Assembly (NCBI RefSeq): GCF_000497445.1
Contig: NZ_CM002285.1
Span: 1,327,676 to 1,391,404, forward strand
DNA length: 63,729 bases
Origin: Streptomyces roseochromogenus subsp. oscitans DS 12.976
GTDB lineage: Bacteria; Actinomycetota; Actinomycetes; Streptomycetales; Streptomycetaceae
Reading direction: 5' to 3'
A model generated the notes under the pieces. It was not told the origin of the DNA and ran no database searches. It saw nothing but the letters and a program-made list of their open reading frames with translations. The first letter of the stretch is position 1. Each line of letters begins with the position of its first letter. Of the stretch, positions 9,699 through 18,693 are shown piece after piece. The position numbers and the translations under genes are program-made.

Positions 9699-10508
9699 GT
9701 GACCGAGGGCGACTCCCCGGCGGCCGGACCGGCGAAACTGAACACCTCCGTGGCGCACAACGCCCGGGTGTGGAACTACTGGATCGGCGGCAAGGACAAC
9801 TACGAGGTCGACCAGCGGGTCGGCGAACACGTCGCGGGGATGTTCCCGGTGATCCGGGCGGTGGCCCGAGCGGACCGGGAGTTCCTGGCCCGGGCGGTGC
9901 GGTTCCTGGCCGCCGAGCGCGGGATACGGCAGTTCCTGGACATCGGCACCGGCCTGCCGACCGTGGAGAACACCCACGAGATCGCGCAGCGGATCGCCCC
10001 CGAGTCCCGGATCGTCTACGTCGACAACGACCCGATCGTGCTGGTGCACGCCCGCTCGCTGCTCACCAGCTCCCCGGAGGGTGTCACGGACTACGTCGAC
10101 GCCGATGTGCACGACCCGGACACGATCCTGGAGAGCGCCGCCGAGACGCTGGACCTGACCCGGCCGGTGGCGCTGATGATGCTGGGCATCCTGAACTTCG
10201 TCCTGGACACCGCCGAGGCCGGGGACATCGTGCGGCGGCTGATGGCGGCGCTGCCCTCGGGCAGCCATCTCGTCCTCACCCACCCGACCTACGACGCCGA
10301 CGTGGGCGGCGAGGGCAATGTGGCCGCGATGGAGTTCTGGAACGCCAACGCCACCCCGCCGATCACCGCCCGCAGCCGCACGGAGATCGCCGGCTTCCTC
10401 GACGGTCTGGAGCTGATCGAGCCGGGTCTGGTGCCCTGCTCGCAGTGGCGCGCCGGATCGGCGGCCGCCGTGGTGCCGCAGTACGGCGCGGTGGCCGTGA
10501 AACCCTGA
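9699..10508 (+). CDS. DUF574 (SAV2177-family) SAM-dependent methyltransferase
   Basis: 269-residue protein of the actinobacteria-restricted DUF574 family. The conserved N-terminus ARVWNYWIGGKDNYEVDQR is followed by the SAM-binding loop FLDIGTGLPT, an acidic SAM-ribose position (IVYVDNDP), and the later motif LMMLGILNFVLD. Substrates of these methyltransferases are mostly unknown; members occur in many copies per Streptomyces genome. GTG 9699 is chosen, with GAGAAGGGCGG upstream. A truncated paralogue lies at 7828. It is the likely first gene of a run including the downstream GS-like and amidohydrolase genes, separated by 52 bp. Confidence 0.88.
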   Translation: MTEGDSPAAGPAKLNTSVAHNARVWNYWIGGKDNYEVDQRVGEHVAGMFPVIRAVARADREFLARAVRFLAAERGIRQFLDIGTGLPTVENTHEIAQRIAPESRIVYVDNDPIVLVHARSLLTSSPEGVTDYVDADVHDPDTILESAAETLDLTRPVALMMLGILNFVLDTAEAGDIVRRLMAALPSGSHLVLTHPTYDADVGGEGNVAAMEFWNANATPPITARSRTEIAGFLDGLELIEPGLVPCSQWRAGSAAAVVPQYGAVAVKP

Positions 10509-10560
10509 CGTGCCGGCACCGCGCGGACCCGCCGAGGAGGAGTGAAGCCGAGGAGGACGT

Positions 10561-11964
10561 ATGGCCACCCTTGCCGACCCCGTGCCCGGCGGGCGTCCGG
10601 AGGATCTGCGCCGGGTCGCCGGGCTCACGGCCGACCTGGCCGCGCGGGGCGTGCGCGGGATCGTGCTCGCCTATGTGGACACCGCGGGTGTCTGCCGGGT
10701 GAAGACGATCCCGACGGCCCGGCTGGAGGCAGCCGTGTCATGGGGCGTCGGCATGTCCCCGGTGTTCGACACCTTCCTGGCCGGCGACTCGATCGTCACC
10801 ACCGACGTCCTCGGCTCCCCCGACGGTGACCTGCGGCTCTATCCGGATCTGGCTCAGCTGGTGACGCTGGCCGGGCAGCCCGGCTGGGCGTGGGCGCCGG
10901 TGGACCGGATCACCCAGGAGGGCGCCCGGCACCCCGGCTGTGCCAGAACCTTTCTGCGCCGGACCGTCACCGAGGCGGCGCAGCGCCACGGCCTCGCTTT
11001 CAAGGCAGCGATCGAGGTCGAGTGGGCGGTCGGGCTCGGCTCGGCGCCGGCCGGGGAGTTCGTACCGGCGGTGTCCGGACCGGCGTACGGCGCGACCCGG
11101 CAGGTCGAGCTGAGCGACTACGCCGCCGATCTGCTGGCCGCGTTCGCCGCGCAGGATGTGCCCGTCGACCAGCTGCATCCCGAGTACGCGGCCGGGCAGT
11201 TCGAGGTCTCGGCGGGCGCGGTGGACCCGGTGGCGGCGGCCGACCGCAGTGTGCTGGTCCGGCAGACGATCCGCGCGGTCGCGCAGCGGCACGGCCTGCG
11301 GGTGTCGTTCGCGCCCGCGGTGTTCGCCGAAGGCGTGGGCAACGGCGGCCATCTGCACCTGTCCTGCTGGCGTGGCGATACGAATCTGCACGCGGGCGGT
11401 GAGCGCCGGTACGGCATGACGCCCGAGGCGGAGTCCTTCGCGGCCGGGATCCTGGCCCGGCTGCCCGCGCTGACGGCGGTGACCGCGCCGAGCCCCGCCA
11501 GCTATCTGCGGCTCAAACCCTCGCAGTGGGCGGGGGTGTTCACCGGCTGGGGCCGGGAGACCCGCGAGGCCGGACTGCGGCTGGTCACGGGCACAGCGGG
11601 CCGCCAAGCGCAGGACGCCAACCTGGAGGTGAAACCGGTCGACCTGGCCGCCAACCCCTATCTCGCCCTCGGCTGTGTCATCGCCGCCGGCCTCGACGGC
11701 CTCGCCTCCTCCCGCGCCCTCCCGGAGGAGATCACCGGCGACCCGGCCCGGTACGGCGAGGACGAGGCGGCGACCCGCGGCGTACGGCGGCTGCCGCGGT
11801 CGCTGCCGCAGTCCGTCGAGGAGTTCCGGGCGGACGAGGTGCTGCGGGCCGCGCTGGGCCCGGTTCTCGCGGACGCGGTGACCGCCGTACGGCTCGGCGA
11901 GGCGGCGGCCGTCGAGGGGCTGGACGACGCGCAGGTGGCGGCGGCCTACCGCTGGGTGTACTGA
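10561..11964 (+). CDS. Glutamine-synthetase-family protein (FluG C-terminal-like / gamma-glutamyl ligase)
   Basis: 467 residues with glutamine-synthetase fold. The beta-grasp region is near residues 25-105. The catalytic core has IEVEW (metal-binding Glu), QLHPEYAAGQFEVS, GNGGHLHLS (metal His), and the C-terminal NLEVKPVDLAANPYLALG. It lacks the classic GlnA central-loop and adenylylation features and resembles the PuuA/FluG class, which ligates glutamate to amines, rather than housekeeping GlnA. ATG 10561 follows GAGGAGGA. The next gene starts only 3 bp after its stop and is an amidohydrolase, so the pair is a split equivalent of fungal FluG. Confidence 0.85.
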   Translation: MATLADPVPGGRPEDLRRVAGLTADLAARGVRGIVLAYVDTAGVCRVKTIPTARLEAAVSWGVGMSPVFDTFLAGDSIVTTDVLGSPDGDLRLYPDLAQLVTLAGQPGWAWAPVDRITQEGARHPGCARTFLRRTVTEAAQRHGLAFKAAIEVEWAVGLGSAPAGEFVPAVSGPAYGATRQVELSDYAADLLAAFAAQDVPVDQLHPEYAAGQFEVSAGAVDPVAAADRSVLVRQTIRAVAQRHGLRVSFAPAVFAEGVGNGGHLHLSCWRGDTNLHAGGERRYGMTPEAESFAAGILARLPALTAVTAPSPASYLRLKPSQWAGVFTGWGRETREAGLRLVTGTAGRQAQDANLEVKPVDLAANPYLALGCVIAAGLDGLASSRALPEEITGDPARYGEDEAATRGVRRLPRSLPQSVEEFRADEVLRAALGPVLADAVTAVRLGEAAAVEGLDDAQVAAAYRWVY

Positions 11965-11966
11965 CC

Positions 11967-13142
11967 ATGGCCACGCCGGGACCGGTCCACGAGGCTCTCG
12001 CCGAGCTGGAGTTGGTGGACCACCACTGCCACGGCGCGGTGACGGCCGACCTCGCGCCCGATGAGTTCGCCTCGCTGCTCACCGAGGGCGAGGCCTGGCC
12101 CGGCGTGTCGCCCTTCGACAGCCCGGTCGGCGTGGCCGTACGCCGCCACTGCGCGCCCCTGCTGGACCTCCCCCGGCACGCGCCCCCGGCCGACTACGTG
12201 GCGCGCCGCTCGGCGCTGGGCTGGCAGGACGTCAACCGCCGCTTCCTGACCGCCGCCGGAGCCGCGGCGTTCTTCGTCGACACCGGCTACACCGCGCATC
12301 CGCTCACCTCCCCCGCCGAACTGGCGGCGGCTTCCGGGGCGGTGGCCTGTGAGGTCGTACGCCTGGAGCAGGTGGCCGAGGCGGTGGCCGCGCGGGGCGT
12401 CGAGCCGGACGCGTACGCGGCGGCGTTCCGGACGGCCGCCGAGGAGGCCGTACGCCGGCCGGGTGTGGTGGCGGTGAAGTCGGTGGCCGCCTATCGCACC
12501 GGCTTCGCCCTGGACCCGACACGCCCGGCGGACGCGGAGGTGACCGAGGCCGCCCGGCAGTGGCTCGCTGCCGGCGGCCGCCTGGCCGACCCGGTCCTGA
12601 TACGGCACCTGCTGTGGACCGCCGTGGGCCTCGGCTTGCCCCTGCAGCTGCACACCGGTTTCGGGGACGCCGACCTGCGGCTGCACCTCGCCGACCCGGC
12701 CCTGCTGACCGACTGGCTGCGGCTGACCTCCGGCACGGTCCCGGTCCTCCTGCTGCACTGCTGGCCGTACCACCGCCAGGCCGCGCAGCTGGCCGCGGTG
12801 TTCGAGCAGGTGTACCTGGACGTGGGCCTCGCCCTGCACCACACAGGCCCGGCCCGCTGCCGGGCCGTGCTGGAGGAGGCGCTGGAGGTCACCCCGTTCC
12901 GCAAGATGCTGTACAGCTCCGACGCCTACGGAGTGGCCGAATTCCATCACCTCGGTGCCCTGTGCTTCCGGCAGGGGCTCGCCGATCTGCTCCAAGACCG
13001 CGTCGACGCCGATGAGTTGAGCCTGCGCGACGCCCTGCGGATCGCGGCCTGGACCGGCCGCGACAACGCCCGACGCCTGTACGGACCCCTCGTATCCGCC
13101 CCGGCCCGCGATCCCGGCGGGCGCCCCACCCGGAAAGTATGA
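11967..13142 (+). CDS. Amidohydrolase-family protein (FluG N-terminal-like)
   Basis: 391-residue TIM-barrel metal-dependent hydrolase (Amidohydro_2 type). Metal ligands are suggested by LVDHHCHGAV near the N-terminus, PLQLHTGFGDAD (His), LLLHCWPYHRQAA (His), and MLYSSDAYGVAEFHHLGA (C-terminal Asp). The pattern matches the N-terminal half of FluG, and tandem coupling to the GS-like gene (3-bp spacing) matches the fusion order of the two activities in reverse. It probably hydrolyses a gamma-glutamyl or related amide made or used by its partner. That is inference; no substrate can be read. C-terminal residues are basic and likely disordered. Confidence 0.8.
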   Translation: MATPGPVHEALAELELVDHHCHGAVTADLAPDEFASLLTEGEAWPGVSPFDSPVGVAVRRHCAPLLDLPRHAPPADYVARRSALGWQDVNRRFLTAAGAAAFFVDTGYTAHPLTSPAELAAASGAVACEVVRLEQVAEAVAARGVEPDAYAAAFRTAAEEAVRRPGVVAVKSVAAYRTGFALDPTRPADAEVTEAARQWLAAGGRLADPVLIRHLLWTAVGLGLPLQLHTGFGDADLRLHLADPALLTDWLRLTSGTVPVLLLHCWPYHRQAAQLAAVFEQVYLDVGLALHHTGPARCRAVLEEALEVTPFRKMLYSSDAYGVAEFHHLGALCFRQGLADLLQDRVDADELSLRDALRIAAWTGRDNARRLYGPLVSAPARDPGGRPTRKV

Positions 13143-13149
13143 TCAAGCA

Positions 13150-13686
13150 ATGTCTGACATGACCGAGACGACGCCCGGCTGGCTGTCCACGGACGAGCTG
13201 GAATCAGCCAGGGCCCGGATGCCGATCCTGTACGTCGAGGCTGTCCCCGTGCGCGTGGACGACAGCGGGGAAGTCACCAGCATCGGACTGCTGCTGCGGA
13301 TCGGCCCGGACGGGACGGTCAGCCGGACCCTGGTCTCCGGCCGCGTCCTGCACCACGAACGGGTCCGCGACGCCCTGCTGCGCCACCTGGAGAAGGACCT
13401 GGGCCCGGTGGCGCTCCCCCGCATCCCCACCTCGCTGCAGCCCTTCACCGTCGCGGAGTACTTCCCGACGGCGGGCATCACGCCGTACCACGACCCGCGC
13501 CAGCACGCGGTCTCCCTCGCCTACGTCGTCCCGGTCACCGGCGACTGCCGCCCCCGCCAGGACGCGCTCGACCTCGTCTGGTTCAGCCCCCAGGAGGCCG
13601 CCTCCCCGGCCGTCCAGAGCGAGATGCCGGGCGGCCACGGTGTACTGCTGAAGCAGGCGCTGGCACACGTGGGTCTGGGGTACTGA
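13150..13686 (+). CDS. NUDIX-like DUF4916 family protein
   Basis: 178-residue soluble protein conserved in Streptomyces (DUF4916/NUDIX-like). The core strand pattern PILYVEAVPVRVDDSGEVTS, the later HAVSLAYVVPVTGDCRPRQD and LVWFSPQEAAS resemble a NUDIX beta-sandwich. The canonical NUDIX box GX5EX7REUXEEXGU is not evident, so catalytic activity is doubtful. It begins 7 bp after the amidohydrolase stop and is probably cotranscribed. A perfect 11-bp stem hairpin follows the stop. I cannot name the function. Confidence 0.7.
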   Translation: MSDMTETTPGWLSTDELESARARMPILYVEAVPVRVDDSGEVTSIGLLLRIGPDGTVSRTLVSGRVLHHERVRDALLRHLEKDLGPVALPRIPTSLQPFTVAEYFPTAGITPYHDPRQHAVSLAYVVPVTGDCRPRQDALDLVWFSPQEAASPAVQSEMPGGHGVLLKQALAHVGLGY

Positions 13687-13696
13687 CGCCGGTGGT

Positions 13697-13731
13697 GGCC
13701 TGACCGGCCTGTCTATCAGCCCGGTCAGGCC
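13697..13731 (+). terminator. Hairpin terminator after NUDIX-like gene
   Basis: GGCCTGACCGG (13697-13707) pairs perfectly with CCGGTCAGGCC (13721-13731) around a 13-base loop, 10 bp after the NUDIX-like stop. There is no U-tract, as is usual for Streptomyces hairpin terminators. Confidence 0.65.
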
Positions 13732-13755
13732 GCCGACCAGGGTTTTCACCGAGGT

Positions 13756-13773
13756 GTTCAGGTTGCGTTCAGG
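13756..13773 (+). promoter_or_regulatory. PHO-box-like direct repeats
   Basis: GTTCAGG occurs at 13756-13762 and 13767-13773, spaced exactly 11 bp. A looser TTTTCACC copy lies about 12 bp upstream. Eleven-base direct repeats with a GTTCA core are the architecture of Streptomyces PhoP boxes. They lie about 100 bp upstream of the COG4705 gene. The later bases of the unit deviate from the usual CC, so this is only a candidate. Confidence 0.3.
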
Positions 13774-13869
13774 CTCGCGGCGCGCCGTGGCAACAGCTGC
13801 ACCAGAAGCCCCAAAACAACGGCAAAGAGGTCTGGGGAAACAGCAGTTGCGCGTGCGAGGGTGCGGATC

Positions 13870-14664
13870 ATGAGCACAGAGCACGTCCTGGACGACCGGC
13901 CCCGCGCGAGCGCCCGCGCGCGCATACGCGAGAGCGCGAACAAGGTGCCGGAGGTGACCGTCTACTTCTGGATCATCAAAGTCCTCACCACCGGTATGGG
14001 CGAGACCGCCTCCGACTTCCTGGCCCATGTGCTGGGCAACGTCCCCGCGGTCGGCCTCGGCGGTCTCGCCTTCGCCGCGTCGCTGGTGCTCCAGTTCGCC
14101 GTCCGCCGGTACGTGGCCTGGATCTACTGGACGGCGATCGTCATGGTCAGCGTGTTCGGCACCATGGCAGCAGACGTGCTGCACGTGGGCCTCGACGTCC
14201 CGTACACCCTGTCCACCCCCCTGTTCCTCATCACCCTCGCGGCCGTCTTCGCCCTCTGGTACGCGAGCGAGCGCACCCTGTCCATCCACTCCATCCGCAC
14301 CCGGCGCCGCGAGTTCTTCTACTGGGCGGCCGTCCTCGCCACGTTCGCCCTGGGCACCGCCGCGGGCGACCTCACCGCGTCCATCGGCCTCGGCTACCTG
14401 GGCTCGGCCGTCCTGTTCGCCGTCGCGATCTGCGTCCCCGCCCTCGCCCACCGCATGCGTCTGCTGGGCGCGGTGACCGCGTTCTGGACGGCCTATGTCA
14501 TCACCCGCCCGCTCGGCGCGTCCCTCGCCGACTGGATGGCCGTGAGCAAGCGCGACGGCCTGGGCTGGGGCCTGGGTCCGGTGACACTGTCCTGGACGGT
14601 GGCGATCGTCGGGTTCGTGGCGTTCCTGGCGCTGTCGCGACGGGACACCGAGTCCGCCGGCTGA
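13870..14664 (+). CDS. COG4705-family membrane protein
   Basis: 264-residue integral membrane protein with seven to eight hydrophobic segments. It carries the family hallmark KVPEVTVYFWIIKVLTTGMG near the N-terminus, and internal duplicated motifs of the type GTMAADVLHVGL and GTAAGDLTASIGLGYLGS. COG4705 proteins are repeat-containing membrane proteins of unknown function. ATG 13870 is preferred over GTG 13861, which adds three residues. About 130 bp of non-coding DNA upstream carries PHO-box-like repeats. No neighbour suggests a job. Confidence 0.8.
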   Translation: MSTEHVLDDRPRASARARIRESANKVPEVTVYFWIIKVLTTGMGETASDFLAHVLGNVPAVGLGGLAFAASLVLQFAVRRYVAWIYWTAIVMVSVFGTMAADVLHVGLDVPYTLSTPLFLITLAAVFALWYASERTLSIHSIRTRRREFFYWAAVLATFALGTAAGDLTASIGLGYLGSAVLFAVAICVPALAHRMRLLGAVTAFWTAYVITRPLGASLADWMAVSKRDGLGWGLGPVTLSWTVAIVGFVAFLALSRRDTESAG

Positions 14665-14749
14665 CTCCGGTCGTTTCGGCCCCGGTAGGATCCTTCCGGA
14701 AGGGCGGAACCGACAGCAGAGACGGCACTCTTGATACAATGACCGTTTT

Positions 14750-14822
14750 GCGAGCAGCGAGCAGCGAGCAGCGAGCAGCGAGCAGCGAGCAGCGAGCAGC
14801 GAGCAGCGAGCAGCGAGCAGCG
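14750..14822. repeat. Ten tandem heptanucleotides (CGAGCAG)n
   Basis: The unit CGAGCAG is repeated ten times without a mismatch from 14751 to 14820, with partial units at both ends. Because seven is not a multiple of three, each unit gained or lost shifts the reading frame. ATG 14739 reads into the tract as AASSEQR peptide repeats and, with ten copies, leaves it in the wrong frame for the downstream gene. Nine copies would put it in frame. Confidence 0.95.
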
Positions 14823-14826
14823 CGCG

Positions 14827-16455
14827 GTGCTCGTGGCCGTGCGGTCGGCCGGTGCGCTGCACCGGATTCTCGATGTGCTGCCCGTCTTCGAGGGGGACGA
14901 GCGGATCGGCGTCCGCTTCACCCTGGTGCCCGGCTCGGACTTCGACGTGGACGCCCTGGCGGCCCTGGAGCGTTCCGGGGCCCGCACGGTCGCCTGGGAC
15001 GAGGCCTGTGACGCCAAGCACGACCTGATTCTCGGCGCGAGTCCCAAGGGGCCGTTGCGGGTCCTCTCCGGCCGCCGGGTTCTGCTGCCGCACGGCGCGG
15101 GCTTCAACAAGACGATCCCCGGCGAGGGTTCGCCACGTCTGCCCTCCGGGCTCGATCCCCACTATCTGCTCGCGGACGGCGAGCCCTGGGCCGATCTGCA
15201 CGCCCTGGCCCACGACGCCCAACTCGCCGGCCTCTCCCGGCACTGCCCCGCGGCCGCCGCCCGAGCGGCCGTGGTGGGGGACCCCACCCTGGACCGGCTC
15301 CTCGCTTCCGCCGGCCATCGGGAGCAGTACCGGCGGGCCCTCGGCACCGGCGGGCGCCGGCTGATCGTCCTGACCGCCACCTGGGGGCCGGAGTCCCTCC
15401 TCGCCCGCCGACCCGGGCTGCCCGCCGAGCTGATAAGTCAACTCCCTTACGACACTTATCAGTTCGCCCTGGTCCTCCACCCGAACGAGTTCAGCCGGGT
15501 CGGCTCCTGCGATCTGTCCCGGCAGCTGGCGCCCGCCCTGTCCGCCGGTCTGGTCCTGGCCGGCCCGTACGAGGAGTGGGCCGCCGTGCTGGTCGCGGCG
15601 GACGCCGTCGTCACCGACCACGGATCCACCGCCCTGTACGCCGCCGCCCTGGGCCGCCCCGTCATCGGCGCCTACGACGGAGGGACTGAGCTGATCCCGG
15701 ACAGCGCGATGGCCCGGCTACTGGACCGGGTACCCGCGCTGTCCGCGCCCGCCGGGCTGGAGCACGCCCTGACAGCCGCCGCGTCCGTGGACACGGCCGC
15801 GCTCGCCGACGCCGCGTTCGCCCGGCAGGGCGAGTCACTGGGCAGGTTGCGCGACGCGCTGTACCGGCTCCTCGGCCTCGCGCCCCGCGCCGTCCCGGTC
15901 GCCGCGTCCCCGCTCCGCCGCCCCACGAGCACTCCTCGCCGGCCCGCCGCCTTCGCCGTGCGGGCCGAGGTGTCGGGGCACCGGATCCGCGTCGAGCGAC
16001 TCGCCCCGGGCACCACCGAGGCCGTACACCACCTGGCGGCCGAGCATCCCGAGGCCGGGCCGCGTCAGACGCAGAGTGCCGCCGTGCTGTGGCGCCGGGC
16101 CTCGGGCGGCGGCGCCGTCATGCCGCCCAGCAGCACATGGACCGCCGGGGGCTGGACCGCCCGGGTCCTGGACGACGCTCCTGGCTGCCGTACCGCCGCC
16201 GCGATCCTCGGCGCGGAGCGCTGCCTCGTCCGGCACCGCACCGCCGGGACGTTCACGGTCCGCGTCGAACCGGTCCGTTCCGGTGGGAAAGTCCTGCGTG
16301 CCGATCCAGCCGCCGTCGTCTCGGCCGTCCATGCCTGGCTGGGCGCCGGCGAACAGCCGGTGGCGCCGGTGTCCCTGCTGTGCGACGTCGGCCCGATGGC
16401 GATCCGGGTGCGGCTGGAGGACGCGGCACCGGCCGACCTCGACTACGAGCTGTGA
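14827..16455 (+). CDS. GT-B-like glycosyl/glycerophosphotransferase-type protein
   Basis: 542 residues from GTG 14827. The N-terminal half resembles a Rossmann-like GT-B domain. The motif [20 protein letters not shown] (residues ~258-277) resembles the donor-binding segment of CDP-glycerol glycerophosphotransferases and related GT-B enzymes. The last ~170 residues form a separate region of unknown type. No membrane segment is seen. GTG 14827 lacks a Shine-Dalgarno sequence, whereas ATG 14739 would start an N-terminus MTVLRAASSEQR if the heptanucleotide tract had nine rather than ten copies. The present frame may therefore be an OFF or short form. It is convergent with the STAND gene and overlaps it by 13 bp. 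Function is unknown. Confidence 0.65.
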   Translation: MLVAVRSAGALHRILDVLPVFEGDERIGVRFTLVPGSDFDVDALAALERSGARTVAWDEACDAKHDLILGASPKGPLRVLSGRRVLLPHGAGFNKTIPGEGSPRLPSGLDPHYLLADGEPWADLHALAHDAQLAGLSRHCPAAAARAAVVGDPTLDRLLASAGHREQYRRALGTGGRRLIVLTATWGPESLLARRPGLPAELISQLPYDTYQFALVLHPNEFSRVGSCDLSRQLAPALSAGLVLAGPYEEWAAVLVAADAVVTDHGSTALYAAALGRPVIGAYDGGTELIPDSAMARLLDRVPALSAPAGLEHALTAAASVDTAALADAAFARQGESLGRLRDALYRLLGLAPRAVPVAASPLRRPTSTPRRPAAFAVRAEVSGHRIRVERLAPGTTEAVHHLAAEHPEAGPRQTQSAAVLWRRASGGGAVMPPSSTWTAGGWTARVLDDAPGCRTAAAILGAERCLVRHRTAGTFTVRVEPVRSGGKVLRADPAAVVSAVHAWLGAGEQPVAPVSLLCDVGPMAIRVRLEDAAPADLDYEL

Positions 16456-18536
16456 GGGCCGTCCGGCAGCGCACCGGCCTCCGACGCCAGCTGCCGCGCC
16501 GCCGTGCGGTACCGCTCGGCCTCGGCGGCATCGCCCCGTTCCTCGACGAGCAGCGCCAGTTCCTTCAGGATCCGTGCCTCGTCGGTGCCGGAGCCGCGCT
16601 CGCGGGCACTGCGCAGGGCCGCGCGGACGTGTTCCTCCGCCTGTGCCGTACGGCCGGTACGGCGCAGGGCGCGGCCCAGGGCGAAGCCCGTGCGCGCGGT
16701 CAGGCGTTCCCGCTGCTGCTCCCGGGCCGCCCGGTGCGCCTCGGTCAGCAGCCGGACGGCGCGCTCGGCGTCGCCCATGCTCAGCACGGTACGGCCGAGC
16801 AGGTAGGTCTGGAGCAGCACGCCGTAAGGATTGGGGATCTCCGCGTGGGCGGCGCGTGACGTCTCGAAGTCGGCCGCCGCGCCCGCCAGGTCGCCCCGCG
16901 CCGACTTCAGCAGCCCCCGGAACTCCACCGTCGACGCCTTCAGCTTGCGTTCGCCGTCGGAGTCCCCCAGGGATACGGCGGCGTGCAGCGCCTGCCGTAG
17001 CAGTTCGTCGGCCTCGTCGTACCTCTCCTGTTCCCAGAGCGGCCTGGCCAGTTGGCAGCGCATACGGATCATCGCCGGCAGGTGTTCCCTGCGGTCGGCC
17101 GCCGCGACACCGGTGCGGAAGGCGTCGGTGATGTCCGCGTAGTGGGGGTGGTCGAGGAAGTGCGTCCACAGCGGTTCGCACAGCGCCCAGGCGTCCGAGT
17201 CGAGGCCGTCCTCATGGGCCAGGCGGACAGCGCCGTAGAGCGCGAGCCGCTCGGACCGGAGCCAGCCGAGCGCGTCCGCCTCGCCCGCGAACGCGATGTC
17301 GTCGGCTGCCGGACCGGTACCGCCGGGCAGGCCGGCGAAGGTCATCCGGGGCCCGGCGGCCAGCAGGTCCGCACGGGCCGCCTGCCGTCGGTACCAGCCG
17401 ATCAGCCGGCGCCGTGCCGCGGCGCGCTGTGCCCCCTCCGGGTCGGCCTCCCGCGCCCGGCGCTCTGCGTGGCCGCGCAGGAGGGCATGCATCCGGTATC
17501 CCTCGGGGCGTTCCTCCAGCAGTCCCGCCGACTCCAGTTCCTCCAGCGCGTCCGCCGCCCGCTGCGGCCCGTCGCCGAGCAGTACGGCAGCGGCCGGTGC
17601 CGTGACGACGGGAGCCGGATGCTGGGGCAGCAGACAGTACAAGCGCGCGGCCTGTACGCCGAGCCCGCCGTACGCCGCGTCCCACACCGCCTCCACCATG
17701 GGAATGCCCTTCTCGTGCAGCTCCGTGGTCAGATCGGCGACCAGTCGGGACAAGCCGCGCCTGCGGTAGCGGCGGACCCAGTGGCCGGCCACCTGGAGCG
17801 CGGCGGGAAGTCCGCCGCAGCCCTGGGCGAGTTCGGCCACGGTCTCCGGCTCGGCCCGGAACCGCGGATCGTCGACGATCTTCCCGAGCAGCCGCACCGC
17901 GTCGTCCGCCGACAGCGGATCGACGGCCACCTCGACGGCCGAGGTGACGTCGAGGTCGTACAGCACGCCATGGCTCGTGACGATCACGAGGCTGTGCGGC
18001 GAGGACGGCAGCAGCGGTACGACCTCGCTGCCGTACCGGGCGTTGTCGACGACCACGATGAGCCGTTTGTCCCGGGTGCGGTTCCAGTACTGCTTCGAGC
18101 GGCCCGCGAACGACCGCTGCCACCACTCGGCGGAGACGTCCAGACCGCTCAGCAGCTCACCCAGCGCGTCCGCCACCTCCACCGAGCCGTCGCGGCGCAG
18201 ATCGTCCAGGTCGACGTAGAGCACGCCGTCCGGGTAGCGGTCGGTGAGCCGGCGCGCCATGTGGAAGCCCAGCGCGGTCTTGCCGACCCCGCCGACTCCG
18301 GTCAACGCCACGACCAGCGGCCCGGCTTGGCCGGTATGTCCCTCGACGGCCCCGGTGATGCGCTCCTGTTCCTTCACGCGGTTCTCGAACGTCACCAGCT
18401 CGGGCGGCAGTTGGAAGGGGGCTGGGTGCGCCCCGGGCGCCGTACCGTGCCAGTACTGGTGCAGCTCGCCGATGCGTCCGGCCTGGACCACCGCGTCGGC
18501 CTGCCCGTCCATCGTGTTGCGCGTCTCCTCGCCCAT
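16443..18536 (-). CDS. STAND NTPase (NB-ARC + TPR) with N-terminal RHIM-like motif
   Basis: 697 residues. The N-terminus carries [19 protein letters not shown] (residues ~13-31), resembling actinobacterial RHIM-like amyloid signalling (BASS3-type) motifs. An NB-ARC ATPase follows, with Walker [16 protein letters not shown] (~83-97), Walker [13 protein letters not shown], and the GxP motif [14 protein letters not shown] winged-helix region comes next, then C-terminal TPR-like helices with repeated [17 protein letters not shown] patterns. This is the layout of NLR-like signal-transduction ATPases: the TPR part senses, the NTPase oligomerises and the N-terminal motif nucleates a partner. The divergent gene at 18694 ends in a matching motif. 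No AfsR-type DNA-binding domain is present. Confidence 0.88.
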   Translation of the reverse strand: MGEETRNTMDGQADAVVQAGRIGELHQYWHGTAPGAHPAPFQLPPELVTFENRVKEQERITGAVEGHTGQAGPLVVALTGVGGVGKTALGFHMARRLTDRYPDGVLYVDLDDLRRDGSVEVADALGELLSGLDVSAEWWQRSFAGRSKQYWNRTRDKRLIVVVDNARYGSEVVPLLPSSPHSLVIVTSHGVLYDLDVTSAVEVAVDPLSADDAVRLLGKIVDDPRFRAEPETVAELAQGCGGLPAALQVAGHWVRRYRRRGLSRLVADLTTELHEKGIPMVEAVWDAAYGGLGVQAARLYCLLPQHPAPVVTAPAAAVLLGDGPQRAADALEELESAGLLEERPEGYRMHALLRGHAERRAREADPEGAQRAAARRRLIGWYRRQAARADLLAAGPRMTFAGLPGGTGPAADDIAFAGEADALGWLRSERLALYGAVRLAHEDGLDSDAWALCEPLWTHFLDHPHYADITDAFRTGVAAADRREHLPAMIRMRCQLARPLWEQERYDEADELLRQALHAAVSLGDSDGERKLKASTVEFRGLLKSARGDLAGAAADFETSRAAHAEIPNPYGVLLQTYLLGRTVLSMGDAERAVRLLTEAHRAAREQQRERLTARTGFALGRALRRTGRTAQAEEHVRAALRSARERGSGTDEARILKELALLVEERGDAAEAERYRTAARQLASEAGALPDGPHSS

Positions 18537-18660
18537 GCGCCAACCCTACGGTTGTGCAGCCCTCCTGACGGAGCGCCAGGCGGCTGCCGGGCCAGCGGCG
18601 ACGGTGACTGAAGTCGACACATTCCCTCAGGCACACGGGCGGGGCACTTGGCGCCGTATC

Positions 18661-18673
18661 GTGTGCAGCACAC
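18661..18673. promoter_or_regulatory. Palindrome in divergent STAND/effector control region
   Basis: GTGTGCAGCACAC is a perfect inverted repeat around a central A. It lies 20 bp upstream of the small gene at 18694, just after a possible -10 (TATCGT). It could be an operator in the 157-bp region shared with the STAND gene. The binding factor is unknown. Confidence 0.3.
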
Positions 18674-18693
18674 ACCGAGCAGGGAGTACCTCG

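Noticed and set aside
14692..14703. CCTTCCGGAAGG palindrome as an operator
   Set aside because: Short, and as easily a chance or weak terminator element after the COG4705 gene; not enough support.
14750..14822. CRISPR array
   Set aside because: Units are 7 bp with no spacers; it is a simple tandem repeat.
13204..15621. Long minus-strand open frame of about 805 codons
   Set aside because: Antisense to the NUDIX-like, COG4705 and GT-B-like genes; Gln/Gly/Arg-rich with no domain.
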